Below, piece by piece: positions 33,936 to 44,461 of a stretch of 45,612 bases of DNA. Position 1 is the stretch's first letter. Every line of letters starts with the position of its first letter. Source of the DNA: Pelargonium nanum (Eukaryota > Streptophyta > Magnoliopsida > Geraniales > Geraniaceae). The stretch is from assembly GCA_036897485.1 (NCBI GenBank), contig JAYMTF010000204.1, forward strand, positions 1 through 45,612, written 5' to 3'. The translations under genes were made by a program, and so were the position numbers. The notes below the pieces were generated by a model. The model searched no databases, was not told the DNA's origin, and saw nothing but the letters and a program-made list of their open reading frames with translations.

Positions 33936-36467
33936 ATGATTTTTGATACTGGGTCAATGCAATCCAATCTAGATTGCTTCCTCCATTGCACCACACCTGT
34001 AATACCATCACAAGTTCTTCCCAAGGTTGGCTCTTTTCTTTAATTTTCCCATCTTCTCTTCAGAACAATTCATGGGTCTAATTCAATTTGATCACTTTTT
34101 TTGTTTTAATGGGAGAATTTTTGGTTTTGCTTCTTTTTGCAGTCTGAGATAAGAAAGCTGAATCGTTTATGGCACCCGTGGGAGAGAGAAACTGTAGAGT
34201 ATTTCACGTTGAGTGATCTCTGGAATTCTTATGATGAATGGAGTGCCTACGGTGCCGGAGTTCCGATTTCCATAAACAACGGCGAGACCCTTGTCCAGTA
34301 CTTTGTGCCTTACCTCTCTGCTATTCAAATCTATACAAGTAATTCCTCTGTCAACAGCTTCAGGTATGTTTCTCTTTCTGTTTTTATTTCACATTTCTTT
34401 TATTCATTAAGAAATTAGTAGGTCAAAACAAAAACAAAATAAAATTTTGGTACTTGTGATTTTGTTGTTCATTAGGGGTGCTTGTGTTCTTTATATTGTT
34501 TTGTAATTAAGGTGCTTGTTAAACCCACATAGGCCAGTTAGATGTTCTGGGTGTTAGCTATTAGTTGTATTTTTCGGGTGCTAATTTGAGTTTGTTGATG
34601 CATTTTCCGAATTTGTACATCAATAAATAGCCAAATTATTGTTCAGTGATGGTAGTGTTTTGGAACTTCTATGTGAGAGTGGCTGGATTTGAGAATGTAA
34701 TGTGAAAGCAAATTGGGGTGAACTTTTTTTCAGGGAAGAGGCGGAGTCAGGCGATGGTGAGATGAGGGATTCTTTCAGTGATTCGTGCAGTACTGATGGG
34801 AGCGAGAGTGACAAGTTATGGAGATGGGATGGCTGTTCTTCCGAGGAGGGAGGTTTTGATCAAGAAAGCCCCTCCCATCTGAATGATAGATTGGGTTATC
34901 TTTACTGTCAGTACTTTGAGAGATCAACTCCCTATGGAAGGGTTCCTCTCATGGATAAGGTACTTTTGATTTCTCAAATACAAATATAAGTTCTTGTTTA
35001 ATTGATCCTTGTAGATATTTATCTATTTGATTATCTGTATCATCACTACTGTATTTTTACTTTTTGTTTAGTCTTTATTTATGATATGTGATGAACAAGC
35101 TGAGAACCAGTAGTAACGTTTATGGATCTGTTAGAATCTCGGGAAATCTTATTTATGATATAGGCATCTGGTGAAGTTCTAATTGAAACTTTTGACTTCA
35201 GAATACGAAACTACTTTTGTTTTGTCCTTTTTATGTTTTCTGAATATTTTGAACGATTGTGTTGCAATATTCTTTCTCTATTTGGAACAAGAATAAATTA
35301 AGATTAATCTTTTCCTCTCTTTTTTGTTTCGTTTGTGATTTTCTTGTTTCATAAGCATATGTTCGTGTTTGATATTTATATGTCATGTAACTTTTGCTGC
35401 TGTCTGGTTTAGAAAGAATATAAGATTCCATTCAACACATACAACTTGTATCGTTCTTGGCTTTTGATGATTGTGACCTCCTGGTTTCTGTCTCTTTGGT
35501 GTATTCAAGAATACAAATTCCATTAACATCATATTGGTTCTTTGCCTTTCAGATTAATGAATTAGCACAGAGATACCCTGGTTTGATGTCATTGAGGAGC
35601 GTAGATCTTTCACCAGCTAGTTGGATGGCAGTTGCCTGGTCAGTCTCTTTCTTTATACGACATTTATGCATGCTCACATATACTATATAATCAAAACCAA
35701 GAATGAACAAAGAGCACAAATATTGAAGATAACAATGAAAAACACATGTTTTTCTCCTTGAAGATGCTGCTCTTTTGTTTTGTCTTTTTGTTCGTCTTCA
35801 TTGCAGATTGCCTATTACCTTTCATGAAAATTGAAAATAACACATAGCCTGACATTTGGCTTTGCGAAGAGTTTTGTTGTCTATGTGAGGAATAAAAAAT
35901 TATTTTCTTCTGCTCTTGCGCGCCGAAACACAATCTTGAATTGCTTTTTATCTATAGGTTGGCATTATATGATGGAGAAAATGATTAACAATAATTTCTT
36001 GATGTGTCAATATTTAGGTACCCAATCTACCACATTCCAATGGGGAGAACCATAAAGGACTTGTCCACTAGTTTCCTCACTTACCACACTCTTTCATCTT
36101 CATTCCAAGGTATGTATTCTTCTCAAAACCTACCAATTTGCTTTACATTCATTCTCATCCCTTTCCTCTTCAGAAAGCTGTTTATACAATACAAGTTTCA
36201 CTTATAAAAGCATGCTATGATTCAGATATGGATCTCGATGATGATCTTGAGAGTGCCAAAAGAAAGAGAAAAGAAGGGGAAGGCATTTCCCTCCCTCCAT
36301 TTGGTTTGGCCACTTACAAGATGCAAGGAAATGTGTGGGTATCAGGGAAGGACGGGAGGGACCAAGAAAGGCTTGCTTCCCTTTTAAGTGTAGCTGATTC
36401 ATGGCTAAAGCAGCTTAGGGTCCAGCACCATGACTTCAATCACTTCATGGGGATTCGGCAAGGCTAA
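33936..36467 (+). CDS. DUF789 family protein
   Basis: A 318-residue plant protein of the DUF789 family, whose biochemical role is unknown. Exons are 33936-34025, 34143-34363, 34734-34959, 35553-35638, 36018-36109 and 36226-36467, all GT-AG with frame kept. Family features are [19 protein letters not shown], then [13 protein letters not shown] early on, the [19 protein letters not shown] block, the [20 protein letters not shown] block spanning exons 4-5, and the C-terminal [16 protein letters not shown] Ser/Glu/Asp-rich acidic insertion sits at about residues 105-145, and a basic KRKRK patch near residue 247 could be a nuclear signal. From memory the Arabidopsis relatives At1g03610 and At4g03420 stand beside the same PP2C genes, in agreement with this neighbourhood. 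Family secure, function unknown. Confidence 0.93.
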
Positions 36468-39400
36468 AAAATCAACCACAACTTTTGATCTCACTAGAAA
36501 AAGCTTACCAAAAGGGGTTGGCCACTTGATATGAAAAAAAGTAAAGAAAAGAAAAAAGACCCCTCGTTTCGGAATTTTTATTGCGCAGTTGTTTGCTGCA
36601 CTAGGCATCATGTGTGTTTTGAGGGTTGTTGTTCTTGTTGAATCGCTGTGAGCTCTTGCGATTAGGCCATTTTAGGGTCCTCGTCACCACTTCATTGGAA
36701 GTTGAGTTGAGTTGAGTTTGCCGCGCAGGTTGCATAGTTTTATGGAGAGATGGAGTGCTGTGAGGCCTGAGAGAGAGAGAAGAGAGAGGCTCTTTTAACT
36801 GTATAAACTCCCTGAATTGTGTAATTTTCATTACATGTGTATAATAGGGGTCCTCTAATATGAGGAAAAATCTGGAAATGCCTCCTGGTTTTGCATAGAT
36901 TTAATGCTTGTGTTCCTATAGTTGTTGTTATGAGTTTGTGAAGTCAGTCATACATCACTTGTTTGTTAGGAAAGAAAAGAAAAGAAAAGAAAATATTAGC
37001 ATGTGTTTTGGTTGCATCAGCTATTAGCTCATTGTGGGAACCAACCAACCACCAAGCTAGTGCATCCCTATTATGCTGTTTTTGACTTGATGCCATATTT
37101 GTGCAATTTAATTTGGATTCCAAAACCATATCCAAAACTCCTTTTGATAATTTGAGCATGATATAGCTTTTTGTGATGACAAATTCCTTGTCCCCTGCCT
37201 CTGTGTGATGCGTGAATCAATCATTCAAGCAACTATGGTGATTTCTTCAACATTTGATGTGTGACAGACAAACCATCTCAGTGTAATTGACTTTCTAAAG
37301 AAACCTCACTTGACATGTTTTGCACTCAAACTTTTGTGTGTTATGAGCTCTTAATTGGCAAATTAAGTAAGGTGTGTGTGCACTCCACAAGATATGGAGC
37401 TTCCATTTGCAGATCATTTTCAAACTGTAAAGCAGTTAAGGTGTCCCCATTTCTATTTCCAATTCCAACACAAACAATGAAGCTCAAAACTAGGACTTAT
37501 GTTTGGTGGGCAAATAATTTTCTCATATTGGCTGGAGTGAATATTTTGTGCATCACTTTGTTATTAATTATAATTTGAATTTGGTGGGTAAAAAAGGAAT
37601 TTAAATATATACATACTTACTAGAGAATGGTCAATTTAAATTTAGACATTACCTAGTCTAGACCAGTGATTGAATAGTATGGTATTGGTAGGGAAATAGA
37701 CAAGTTGATGGATTAATTGTGCATAAGTTGTACTTGATTGGAAGTAATGTTCCCCTTCAGAAAGGTTGTTGCATGCCATATCCTTAATCTTAGATTTGTC
37801 CACCTTAGCCTAACTTGTAAACCTAAGCTTTTAATGATAATGATTTGCTTTATTGATTTCTTAGCATCCTCTCTCTATATATGTAGTTGTCTTGTGGTCC
37901 ATTTAATAATATATAGTGTTTGTTTTGAAGGTTTAGTTACCTCCTACAAAAGTGAATGTATGTACATATTTAACCAAAAATTGTTTGACTGTTGGAACAT
38001 GGAAGAACATGACATTGAAGGTTCACTGGAGGTCTGGATGAGCTTTCTCCAAGGAGATTGGAAGCTTTCGCACCATCTAGTGCAATTATAGTGGGTATTT
38101 CACATTCAAAATTTCTCTTGATTCGACAATGGTTGATGACTAAAATAATTTTAACTTATATTAATTCTTCAACTGATTACCAACTTTTTTTAACTACCAT
38201 TTTCAATTGATTTTGATTCTTTTTTACCAAAAATATACAATAAGGTCAACCCATAGAAGATATGAGTCAGTTTCAAATTTAAAAGAAACATGTTTTCACT
38301 ATATGTAGTAGACTGTGCTATTTTCACAATCGAATAACAATCGGTAGACTTAGATGTAATATGGGCTGACCTCAGAGTTATATATCCACGATTTTATTCT
38401 ATCTGGTAAAATGTTCTAGTTTCACGGTCGAATTATAATTGGTATACCCAATTAATATCGGTCAATCAAACAATTTTATAATTTCAAATTTATTTTAAAC
38501 ATCCTTACAAACATTTTAAATCATTTCAACAACCTATACAAACATTTGGAGTAGACAAACCAAACAAGAACACAAACATAAGTCTGGCTTATCTCAAATT
38601 TGATACAAACATGAAGCCATGTTCCACGTGCCATGCACGTGCCCTTTGTTAGTGGTTTCTAGTACAAACCCACATTCATTCTTGAAGGTCTTAAATACAT
38701 ATATACTTATTTTATTTATTTAGGGCAATTAATATGTTATCTGCTTTTGTGATTAGCACCATTTTAGCCCCAAAGGTGGAAGGTGGAACCCATATCACAT
38801 CTTATCTAGACAAATTACATCAAACATTTATCTCATAATCCCAACCACTAACCATATATTATAGTATTTGTTTTAGTAATGAAAAGAAAAGGACTTGGAG
38901 CGATCAACCAAATCCAAGCACCTCCAATATATATGTATTGCATGCATCACTTGCACACACTCAAGTCAATGAGACCTCGACTCATTGGTTGTACACCATT
39001 ACCACTAATCCACTATGGATTCATCTTGGATCAACACGTGTCACTTTTGTGCCACATCATATGGCACAAATCAATACATTTTCTCTTAATTAATTTCTTT
39101 TTGACACAAAGCCGCTGCATGGGTGTAGTGCATGGTGATTGGGCATGTTCAATGTTATCAATTGTTTAGTGCTTAAGCACATGTCTAATTTGGGTTAATT
39201 TGGTTCCACCTTTTTATTAATATTTAGGTTTGTGTTTCAAAAACTAGAGTTTAGTATTAAGGCAGTTCCTTTGTTAGCAAAGTGAATGGGATGACAAGAC
39301 AAGCAGATGGGAACTGAAGTAATAGCTCCAATGCACTTGGAGGTTGGTGGTTTTAACTTTTCAGCCAACCATAGACTTCAATAAGCTTATACTAAGGTTT

Positions 39401-39740
39401 ATTCAATTAACTTTTAAAATTAAAATTTTCAAATTGGATTTCAGACTCACTAGTGTTTGACAATGCTACAGTCCATGTATGTATAAGGCTTCAACGAACT
39501 CTATATTTTGGGCTAGCCACTTGGTTGTGTAAGCCCAATTCCAATTAAGCCCAATGAGAAGATTCGACTGTTGTCAAGTGATTAGCAAGTTCACGTGTGT
39601 CCACTACAGTTGGCTTCATCGATTAGAGCAAGTACCAAGGAGATAGCATTACACATTACGGATTAGTACTGAAATTAATGACAGAATTAAAAACATGATC
39701 TTAGAGATCAATGAAACTGTCAGCTACTAGCATGGATATT
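36468..39740. other. DUF789 3'UTR and gene-poor intergenic region
   Basis: The 3'UTR probably runs to about 36860. The remainder is AT-rich, with an AAAAG microsatellite at 36969-36993 and a weak degenerate duplication near 38322-38450 (tttcac, then tcgaata/tcgaatt, then ggtag/ggtat words). Open frames here are short and lack protein-like features. No gene is supported. Confidence 0.5.
36969..36993 (+). repeat. (AAAAG)n microsatellite
   Basis: Four to five AAAAG-type units in the region downstream of the DUF789 gene. Confidence 0.85.
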
Positions 39741-39743
39741 TAA

Positions 39744-39795
39744 GCGGCACCGTTAAAACAATCACTTCCATGTTACGCGGCACCGTTTAAACAAT
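39744..39795 (+). promoter_or_regulatory. Paired 19-base direct repeat upstream of OMT1
   Basis: GCGGCACCGTTAAAACAAT (39744-39762) recurs as GCGGCACCGTTTAAACAAT (39777-39795) with one difference, 33 bases apart (about three helical turns), 55-110 bases before the TATA box of the methyltransferase gene. Spacing and place fit a double binding site for a dimeric or paired regulator; a simple duplication is the alternative. Confidence 0.5.
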
Positions 39796-39849
39796 TAACA
39801 ACAAAATAAAGAAAGGGACTTACTCGAAGCTGTCTCTTCCAGATAAGGT

Positions 39850-39858
39850 TATATAAAT
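39850..39858 (+). promoter_or_regulatory. TATA box of OMT1
   Basis: TATATAAAT about 50-58 bases before the ATG at 39908, implying a leader of about 25 bases. Confidence 0.65.
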
Positions 39859-39907
39859 GTACATGTTCAGATGCTCGATCTCATACATTACATAATAACA
39901 AAGAGTT

Positions 39908-40993
39908 ATGGAACCAGCAAGTGTAGAAGATGAAGCGGAGCTAAGAGGCCAAGCACAAATATGGCGACACGCCTTGAGCTTCATAGACCACTTTGCCATG
40001 AAATGCGCTGTGGAGCTCCGCTTAGCTGACATTATACACTCCCACGGACCACTCTCTCTCTCCCAACTAGCTTCTCGCGTTGGTCCATGTCCTCCTGCTG
40101 ATACCACCTGCCTCGCTCGCATCATGCGCTTGCTCGTCCGCAGAAACATCTTCACAGCATCTGCAAATACCGATCATATTAATGGCGAGACGCTGTACGG
40201 CCCGAGCGGATCCTCCAAATGGCTGTTACGTGACTCTGAAGAGACGCTAGCACCACTCATCCTCCTACAGAGCAACCCGCATTTATTGAATTCATGGCGC
40301 TGCCTTGACAGCTGCGTCAAGCGCGGTGGCAGCGCCTTCAACAACTTCCATGGACAAGAGCTGTGGGAAGTTACAAGCCAAGATCCTGAGCTCAACAGCC
40401 TCTTCAACGAAGCTATGGCGTGCGCGTCAAAGATCACGGTGGGGGCAGTCCTGTCAGGATATAAAGATGGGTTTGGTTCCATCAACGGCACGTTGGTGGA
40501 CGTTGGAGGTGGCACCGGAGAGGTTTTGGCGCAGATTGTTAAAGCTTTTCCGCATATTAACGGCGTTAACTTCGACTTGCCACATGTCATCGCCTCAGCC
40601 CCCATTCGCAACGGGGTTGCTCATGTTGGGGGTGACATGTTCGATGCCATTCCTTGTGCGGATGCTGTTTTGGTGCATTGGACTATGCATAACTGGAGCG
40701 ATGAGCATTGCGTGAAGTTGTTGCAGAATTGTTGGAGAGCAATATCTGGGAAATCGGGCGGGAAGGCTATCATAGTTGATATTGTTGTGAAGGAAGATGG
40801 TGAAGATCCAAAAGAAGTATTTGAAAGCGAGACAAGCTTGTTATTTGATTTGATGATGATGGCATATACGCAAGGTGGAATGGAGAGATCTGAGATTCAG
40901 TGGAAGAAAGTACTGGAGAAAGGAGGCTTCCCTCGCTACAAAATCATTCAAATTCCAGCTTTGCTCTCCATCATTGAGGCATTCCCACTTTGA
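39908..40993 (+). CDS. Class II O-methyltransferase (COMT/flavonoid OMT type), intronless
   Basis: A 361-residue SAM-dependent O-methyltransferase of the plant COMT-like class, acting in the cytosol on phenolics, flavonoids or alkaloids; the substrate is not predictable here. The N-terminal dimerisation domain (residues 10-110) has the usual AMKCAVELRLADIIHSHG stretch. The SAM site is LVDVGGGTG (196-204), followed by NFDLPHVIASAP and HVGGDMF. The catalytic His is His261 in HWTMHNWSDEHC; the residue after it is Asn, where the family nearly always has Asp. The C-terminus RYKIIQIPALLSIIEAFP is standard. Unlike its two neighbours it has no intron: their intron lies exactly between the codons matching His257 and Trp258. 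TATA box and paired repeat lie upstream. Best guess from memory is the mint-family flavonoid OMT group. Confidence 0.93.
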   Translation: MEPASVEDEAELRGQAQIWRHALSFIDHFAMKCAVELRLADIIHSHGPLSLSQLASRVGPCPPADTTCLARIMRLLVRRNIFTASANTDHINGETLYGPSGSSKWLLRDSEETLAPLILLQSNPHLLNSWRCLDSCVKRGGSAFNNFHGQELWEVTSQDPELNSLFNEAMACASKITVGAVLSGYKDGFGSINGTLVDVGGGTGEVLAQIVKAFPHINGVNFDLPHVIASAPIRNGVAHVGGDMFDAIPCADAVLVHWTMHNWSDEHCVKLLQNCWRAISGKSGGKAIIVDIVVKEDGEDPKEVFESETSLLFDLMMMAYTQGGMERSEIQWKKVLEKGGFPRYKIIQIPALLSIIEAFPL

Positions 40994-42257
40994 TTTTTTA
41001 TTTATGATTATGTGTTTATACAATAATATATTTTGTAGTTAACTGTGCTGATTAATAGATTATTTGATTGTGTAATGAATAATTAATTTATGCAAAATAT
41101 TGTTGGATATGAAAAACCTCCCAATGTTCAATTAATAACTTGAGGTAGATTGGGAGTTGAGAGATTATGTTGATTTAAAATTTTAATAGCGTTTTGGGGT
41201 CTCTTTAAGATTTTGAGTTCGTTCATTTTTGCTGACAATATGAGTTGAGGTATTTAGGGTAAAAGAAAATAGCTATTTATTTTCTTGTTGTGTAGCTCAA
41301 CTGGTCAATATTTTTTTATATAATTATTTTGTCGTTATTTTAGTTTAAGTTTAGCCATACTAATAAAAAGATAACATTTCATTAAACTTCACATATATTC
41401 ATCTCGACGAATTTATGGAAGTGGAATGATCGTTGTATATTGACGTTTTAATGAAATGTCGCAACTTTATTAATGATTAATTTAAACTAAACATTGTTCT
41501 TACTTAGGCTTTTGACTCTAAATATTTTTTTTGATAAAATAGTTGGGAGTTGTTTGAGTGCAAACAAAGTAGTGGTTGTTCAAAACATAAACTAACGCAA
41601 GAAATAGGATTTAGGAGATTTCGCTGGTCAGCAAAATGCATGTCAGATTTTGTTTGTCTGCCGTAAAGGCAAGTTAGCAAAGTTAATATCAATAACTTTT
41701 TTAACCCAATGGCATGATTTGGAACTTTATTTTCATATAATAATAGAAGAAAAAAACGAGGTTGATCCACAGCATAACTTCAAGGTTTCTCTTTATCCAC
41801 AAATGAAGATTTGGGAAAACACATTCAGTAAAAACATACAGGCATTTGCAATTTTGCATGCACTATATTTGATTATCTATTACTTAGCTCTGCCCTACTT
41901 AATTAACCATCTCACTATATTTGATTATCTATTACTTAGCTTTGCCGACCGACAATGCATCAAATATAAGTTAATATAAAAATAGAACTACTATAACACA
42001 ATTTCATAGAGCTTCCTAGAATATTATTTATGGAATAAGAGCAGTCTAATATTAGGAACACAGGTTGGCTCACGATTGCAAACTATTGCTTCTTGAGAAG
42101 CAAGATCCCAAATAAAATAAAGACAAGCAAAATAAAAGGACACGAAACACTTGCAATTTAAAGTAATACACAATTTTTCTGCGAGGCACACTATTTTTAT
42201 TTAATTTAAATGTAGTTGTGCGCACTGCTATGCCAGGACGATAATGTTAATGATATG
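40994..42257. other. Convergent intergenic region between OMT1 and OMT2
   Basis: Holds the 3' flanks of both genes and AT-rich filler. A 34-base direct repeat sits at 41861-41894 and 41913-41946 (listed separately). No gene seen. Confidence 0.5.
41861..41946 (+). repeat. 34-base direct repeat, two copies
   Basis: Both copies begin CACTATATTTGATTATCTAT and end TTAGCTnTGCC, with one mismatch over 34 bases. They start 52 bases apart (41861 and 41913). The near identity indicates a recent local duplication. Confidence 0.85.
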
Positions 42258-43646
42258 TCACTGGGGAAAGGCCTCGATAATGGAAGGAAGAGCTGCAATT
42301 TTGGTGATTTTGTAGCGTTGGAAGCCTCCAGCTTTAAGTAACTTCTTCCATTCAGCTTCAGTCCTCTCCTTACCACCGGTTGTATGGGCTAGCATAAGCA
42401 AATCAAATATCAACCCTGTCTCCGCAAATAAACCATCAACCTCTGGTTCCAGAACAATGTCAACTATCACAACTTTTCCGGTTTTCTCCGGTATAGCTTT
42501 CCGGCAGATCTTCATAATCTTGATGCAATCTTCATCACTCCAATCATGCAGCGTCCACTGCCCAACAAATTGTGATTGAGTTAAATTAAATCTTGTACGA
42601 CATTTATAATAATTGATTCCCTACCATATTTACTAGTTGATACTATAAAAACATAACGTACTGTACAGTAATATATGCACAGGTTAGACAAACCCTATGT
42701 TTTATTACTCAATTATTATTTCTAAAAAAGTATAAGATCCAAAGTAGAGAGCATTAATGTGAACTAGCAAGGACATAAACACAATTAAGTGTTTGTTTGA
42801 GTTCTCTACTTAGCTCCTAGAGAGACAACATTTATAGACATTAAAAGCAAATTAAATTTTGTTTGACTATAGGATTTCAATTTATACCTTCATGAAAATG
42901 GCGTCGGCACTGGGGATCGACTCAAACATGCTACCACCAACATGAGTGACCCCCGGTCTGTCAGGCGCGGTGGCGATGACATGTGGCAGATCAAAATTGA
43001 TACCCTTAACATGCGGATTTGCCTTCACAATCTCAGCTATGACACCACCAGTCCCACCCGCCACGTCAACCAACGTCTCAATACCCCTAAAACCATCTTT
43101 GTACTCTGCAAGAAACGCCGTCATCACAATCTTGACCGCACAAGCCATAGCATCGTTGAACATCACGTTGAACTCCGGATTGATGGACGCAAGGTCCCAC
43201 ATCTCCACTCCGTGAGCCTTCTTGAAGGCTATGCCGCCGTCTCTGACGGCGTCGCCGAGGTAGTGCCACGGAGCCATTTGAAGAGGATGGTTCTCCATGA
43301 TAATCATTGGGACCAAGGTCACCTCCGAGTCGCGGACCATCCACCGGGACGTGTGGTTCAGCCCGTAGAGGGCTTCTCCGCCGTCCGATGGGTGGTGCAC
43401 GGTGAAGATCTTCTTGTGGACCAGTAATCGCATGACACGTGCAAGGTAGGCGGTGTCCAGAGAGGTGGTGGATTCGATCCCGGAAGCTAGTTGGGAGAGG
43501 GTGATAGGGCCGCCGTGAGAGTGGATGATGTCAGCTATGCGGAGGTCGACGGCGCACTTGAGGGCCATGGAACCGGCGAAGCCGAACATGTGCTGCCACA
43601 TTTCTGCTTGGCCTTTTAGCAAAGCGTCGGCTTCTTTTGCTTCCAT
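42258..43646 (-). CDS. Class II O-methyltransferase (COMT/flavonoid OMT type), two exons
   Basis: A 352-residue paralogue of the intronless gene, on the opposite strand. Exons are 43646-42888 and 42557-42258 with a 330-base GT-AG intron. The dimerisation domain has MALKCAVDLRIADIIHSHGG. The SAM motif reads LVDVAGGTG (192-200), with Ala in place of the usual first Gly, a change also seen in working relatives. The catalytic His257 lies in WTLHDWSDEDC, with the standard His-Asp pair at the start of exon 2. The acidic residue region FAETGLIFDLLMLAHTTGGK follows, and the protein ends PSIIEAFPQ. All expected parts are present. A TATA-like CTATAAG is present on the minus strand at 43722-43728. Likely substrates are flavonoids or other phenolics by family; the substrate is not predictable from sequence alone. 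Confidence 0.94.
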
Positions 43647-43721
43647 TTAATTTTCGCAGCTCAGCTTTTCTCAAGAGGCGAGAATGAGTTGTGCGGTACT
43701 GAATTGGACCAAAGCAAGTTA

Positions 43722-43728
43722 CTTATAG
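43722..43728 (-). promoter_or_regulatory. TATA-like box of OMT2
   Basis: The minus strand reads CTATAAG, about 76-82 bases before the ATG at 43646. Confidence 0.5.
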
Positions 43729-43739
43729 AATATGATAGT

Positions 43740-44461
43740 TGTGACGGAGTGTAGTAGCCAGTAGGGGCTGGAATTTATTGTTTCATTTATTTAGCAAAAG
43801 ATTAGGTGCAGCCATTCATTACTTTTCCATTAACCACCCTTCTTGATAGGTGATATGAGCAGTTTTTAGAAACAATTGCATATTTGGAAGTATTATTAGA
43901 AATAATTGGATGTTTAGATACCCTACATTTATAGAAAATCCAAAAGAAATTGCATATTTTGAAGTATCATGACGAATGGTATTTAAGTGTATGATTATAA
44001 CAATAATCTTGACGAATGGTATGGTAATCTTGATTGTTCAAACAGGACATTTATTTTGGGACAAAAAATTTAGACAAACAGGACACTCAATTTGAGACGG
44101 AAGGAGTATTTTTTTTATTTTTTCATAAACATACATCATTTTTTTTACATGAAGCTTTTAAACTGTTGCATGTTATATATATATTTGTCATTTTAGTCTC
44201 GTTATTATGTTCACACAAGCTATGGAACTATAGCTTTGGAGAGGTAAACTTCATGTGGCAATAATCTCACGATTTGTTGATTGAAAAAGAAAATTACAAC
44301 CGATCTTACATACATCAAACTCACAAATTTATACTCTTTTTTTTCCAAAGACCATCAAATTAGTGGTCTATTGCATGAGTCATGAGATGATCCAAAGAGC
44401 CACAAAGACCTACTTTTTATTACATGACAACGACATTGGTTACGTAGGATGTGGTGAAATA
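43740..44461. other. Intergenic region between OMT2 and OMT3
   Basis: AT-rich DNA holding the OMT2 promoter and the OMT3 3' flank. Short repeated words occur (attgcatattt-gaagtat at 43875 and 43949; tgacgaatggtat at 43970 and 44010), suggesting small local duplications. A Stowaway-like MITE fragment lies at 44050-44107. No gene seen. Confidence 0.45.
44041..44107 (-). mobile_element. Stowaway-like MITE fragment
   Basis: The minus strand begins TACTCCTTCCGTCTCAAATT at 44107 and continues with TTTGTCTAAATTTTTTGTCC, matching the left part of the full element at 45147 nearly word for word. The other end was not found, so the copy is truncated. Confidence 0.65.

Noticed and set aside
37738-38091. 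117-codon plus-strand ORF downstream of DUF789
   Set aside because: Composition is like the surrounding AT-rich DNA and no family is recognisable; no splice or promoter context.
38879-39169. 96-codon plus-strand ORF before the OMT cluster
   Set aside because: Low-complexity-free but unrelated to any family I know, no promoter, and an amino acid mix typical of translated intergenic DNA.
39908-41100. OMT1 as a recent retrocopy
   Set aside because: The missing intron fits, but there is no poly-A tract after the stop, no flanking duplication, and the protein is strongly diverged from its neighbours; the gene also has its own TATA box. An old intron loss is more likely.
41650-41979. 109-codon ORF between OMT1 and OMT2
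   Set aside because: Part of it is made by the 34-base direct repeat, and it does not resemble a protein.
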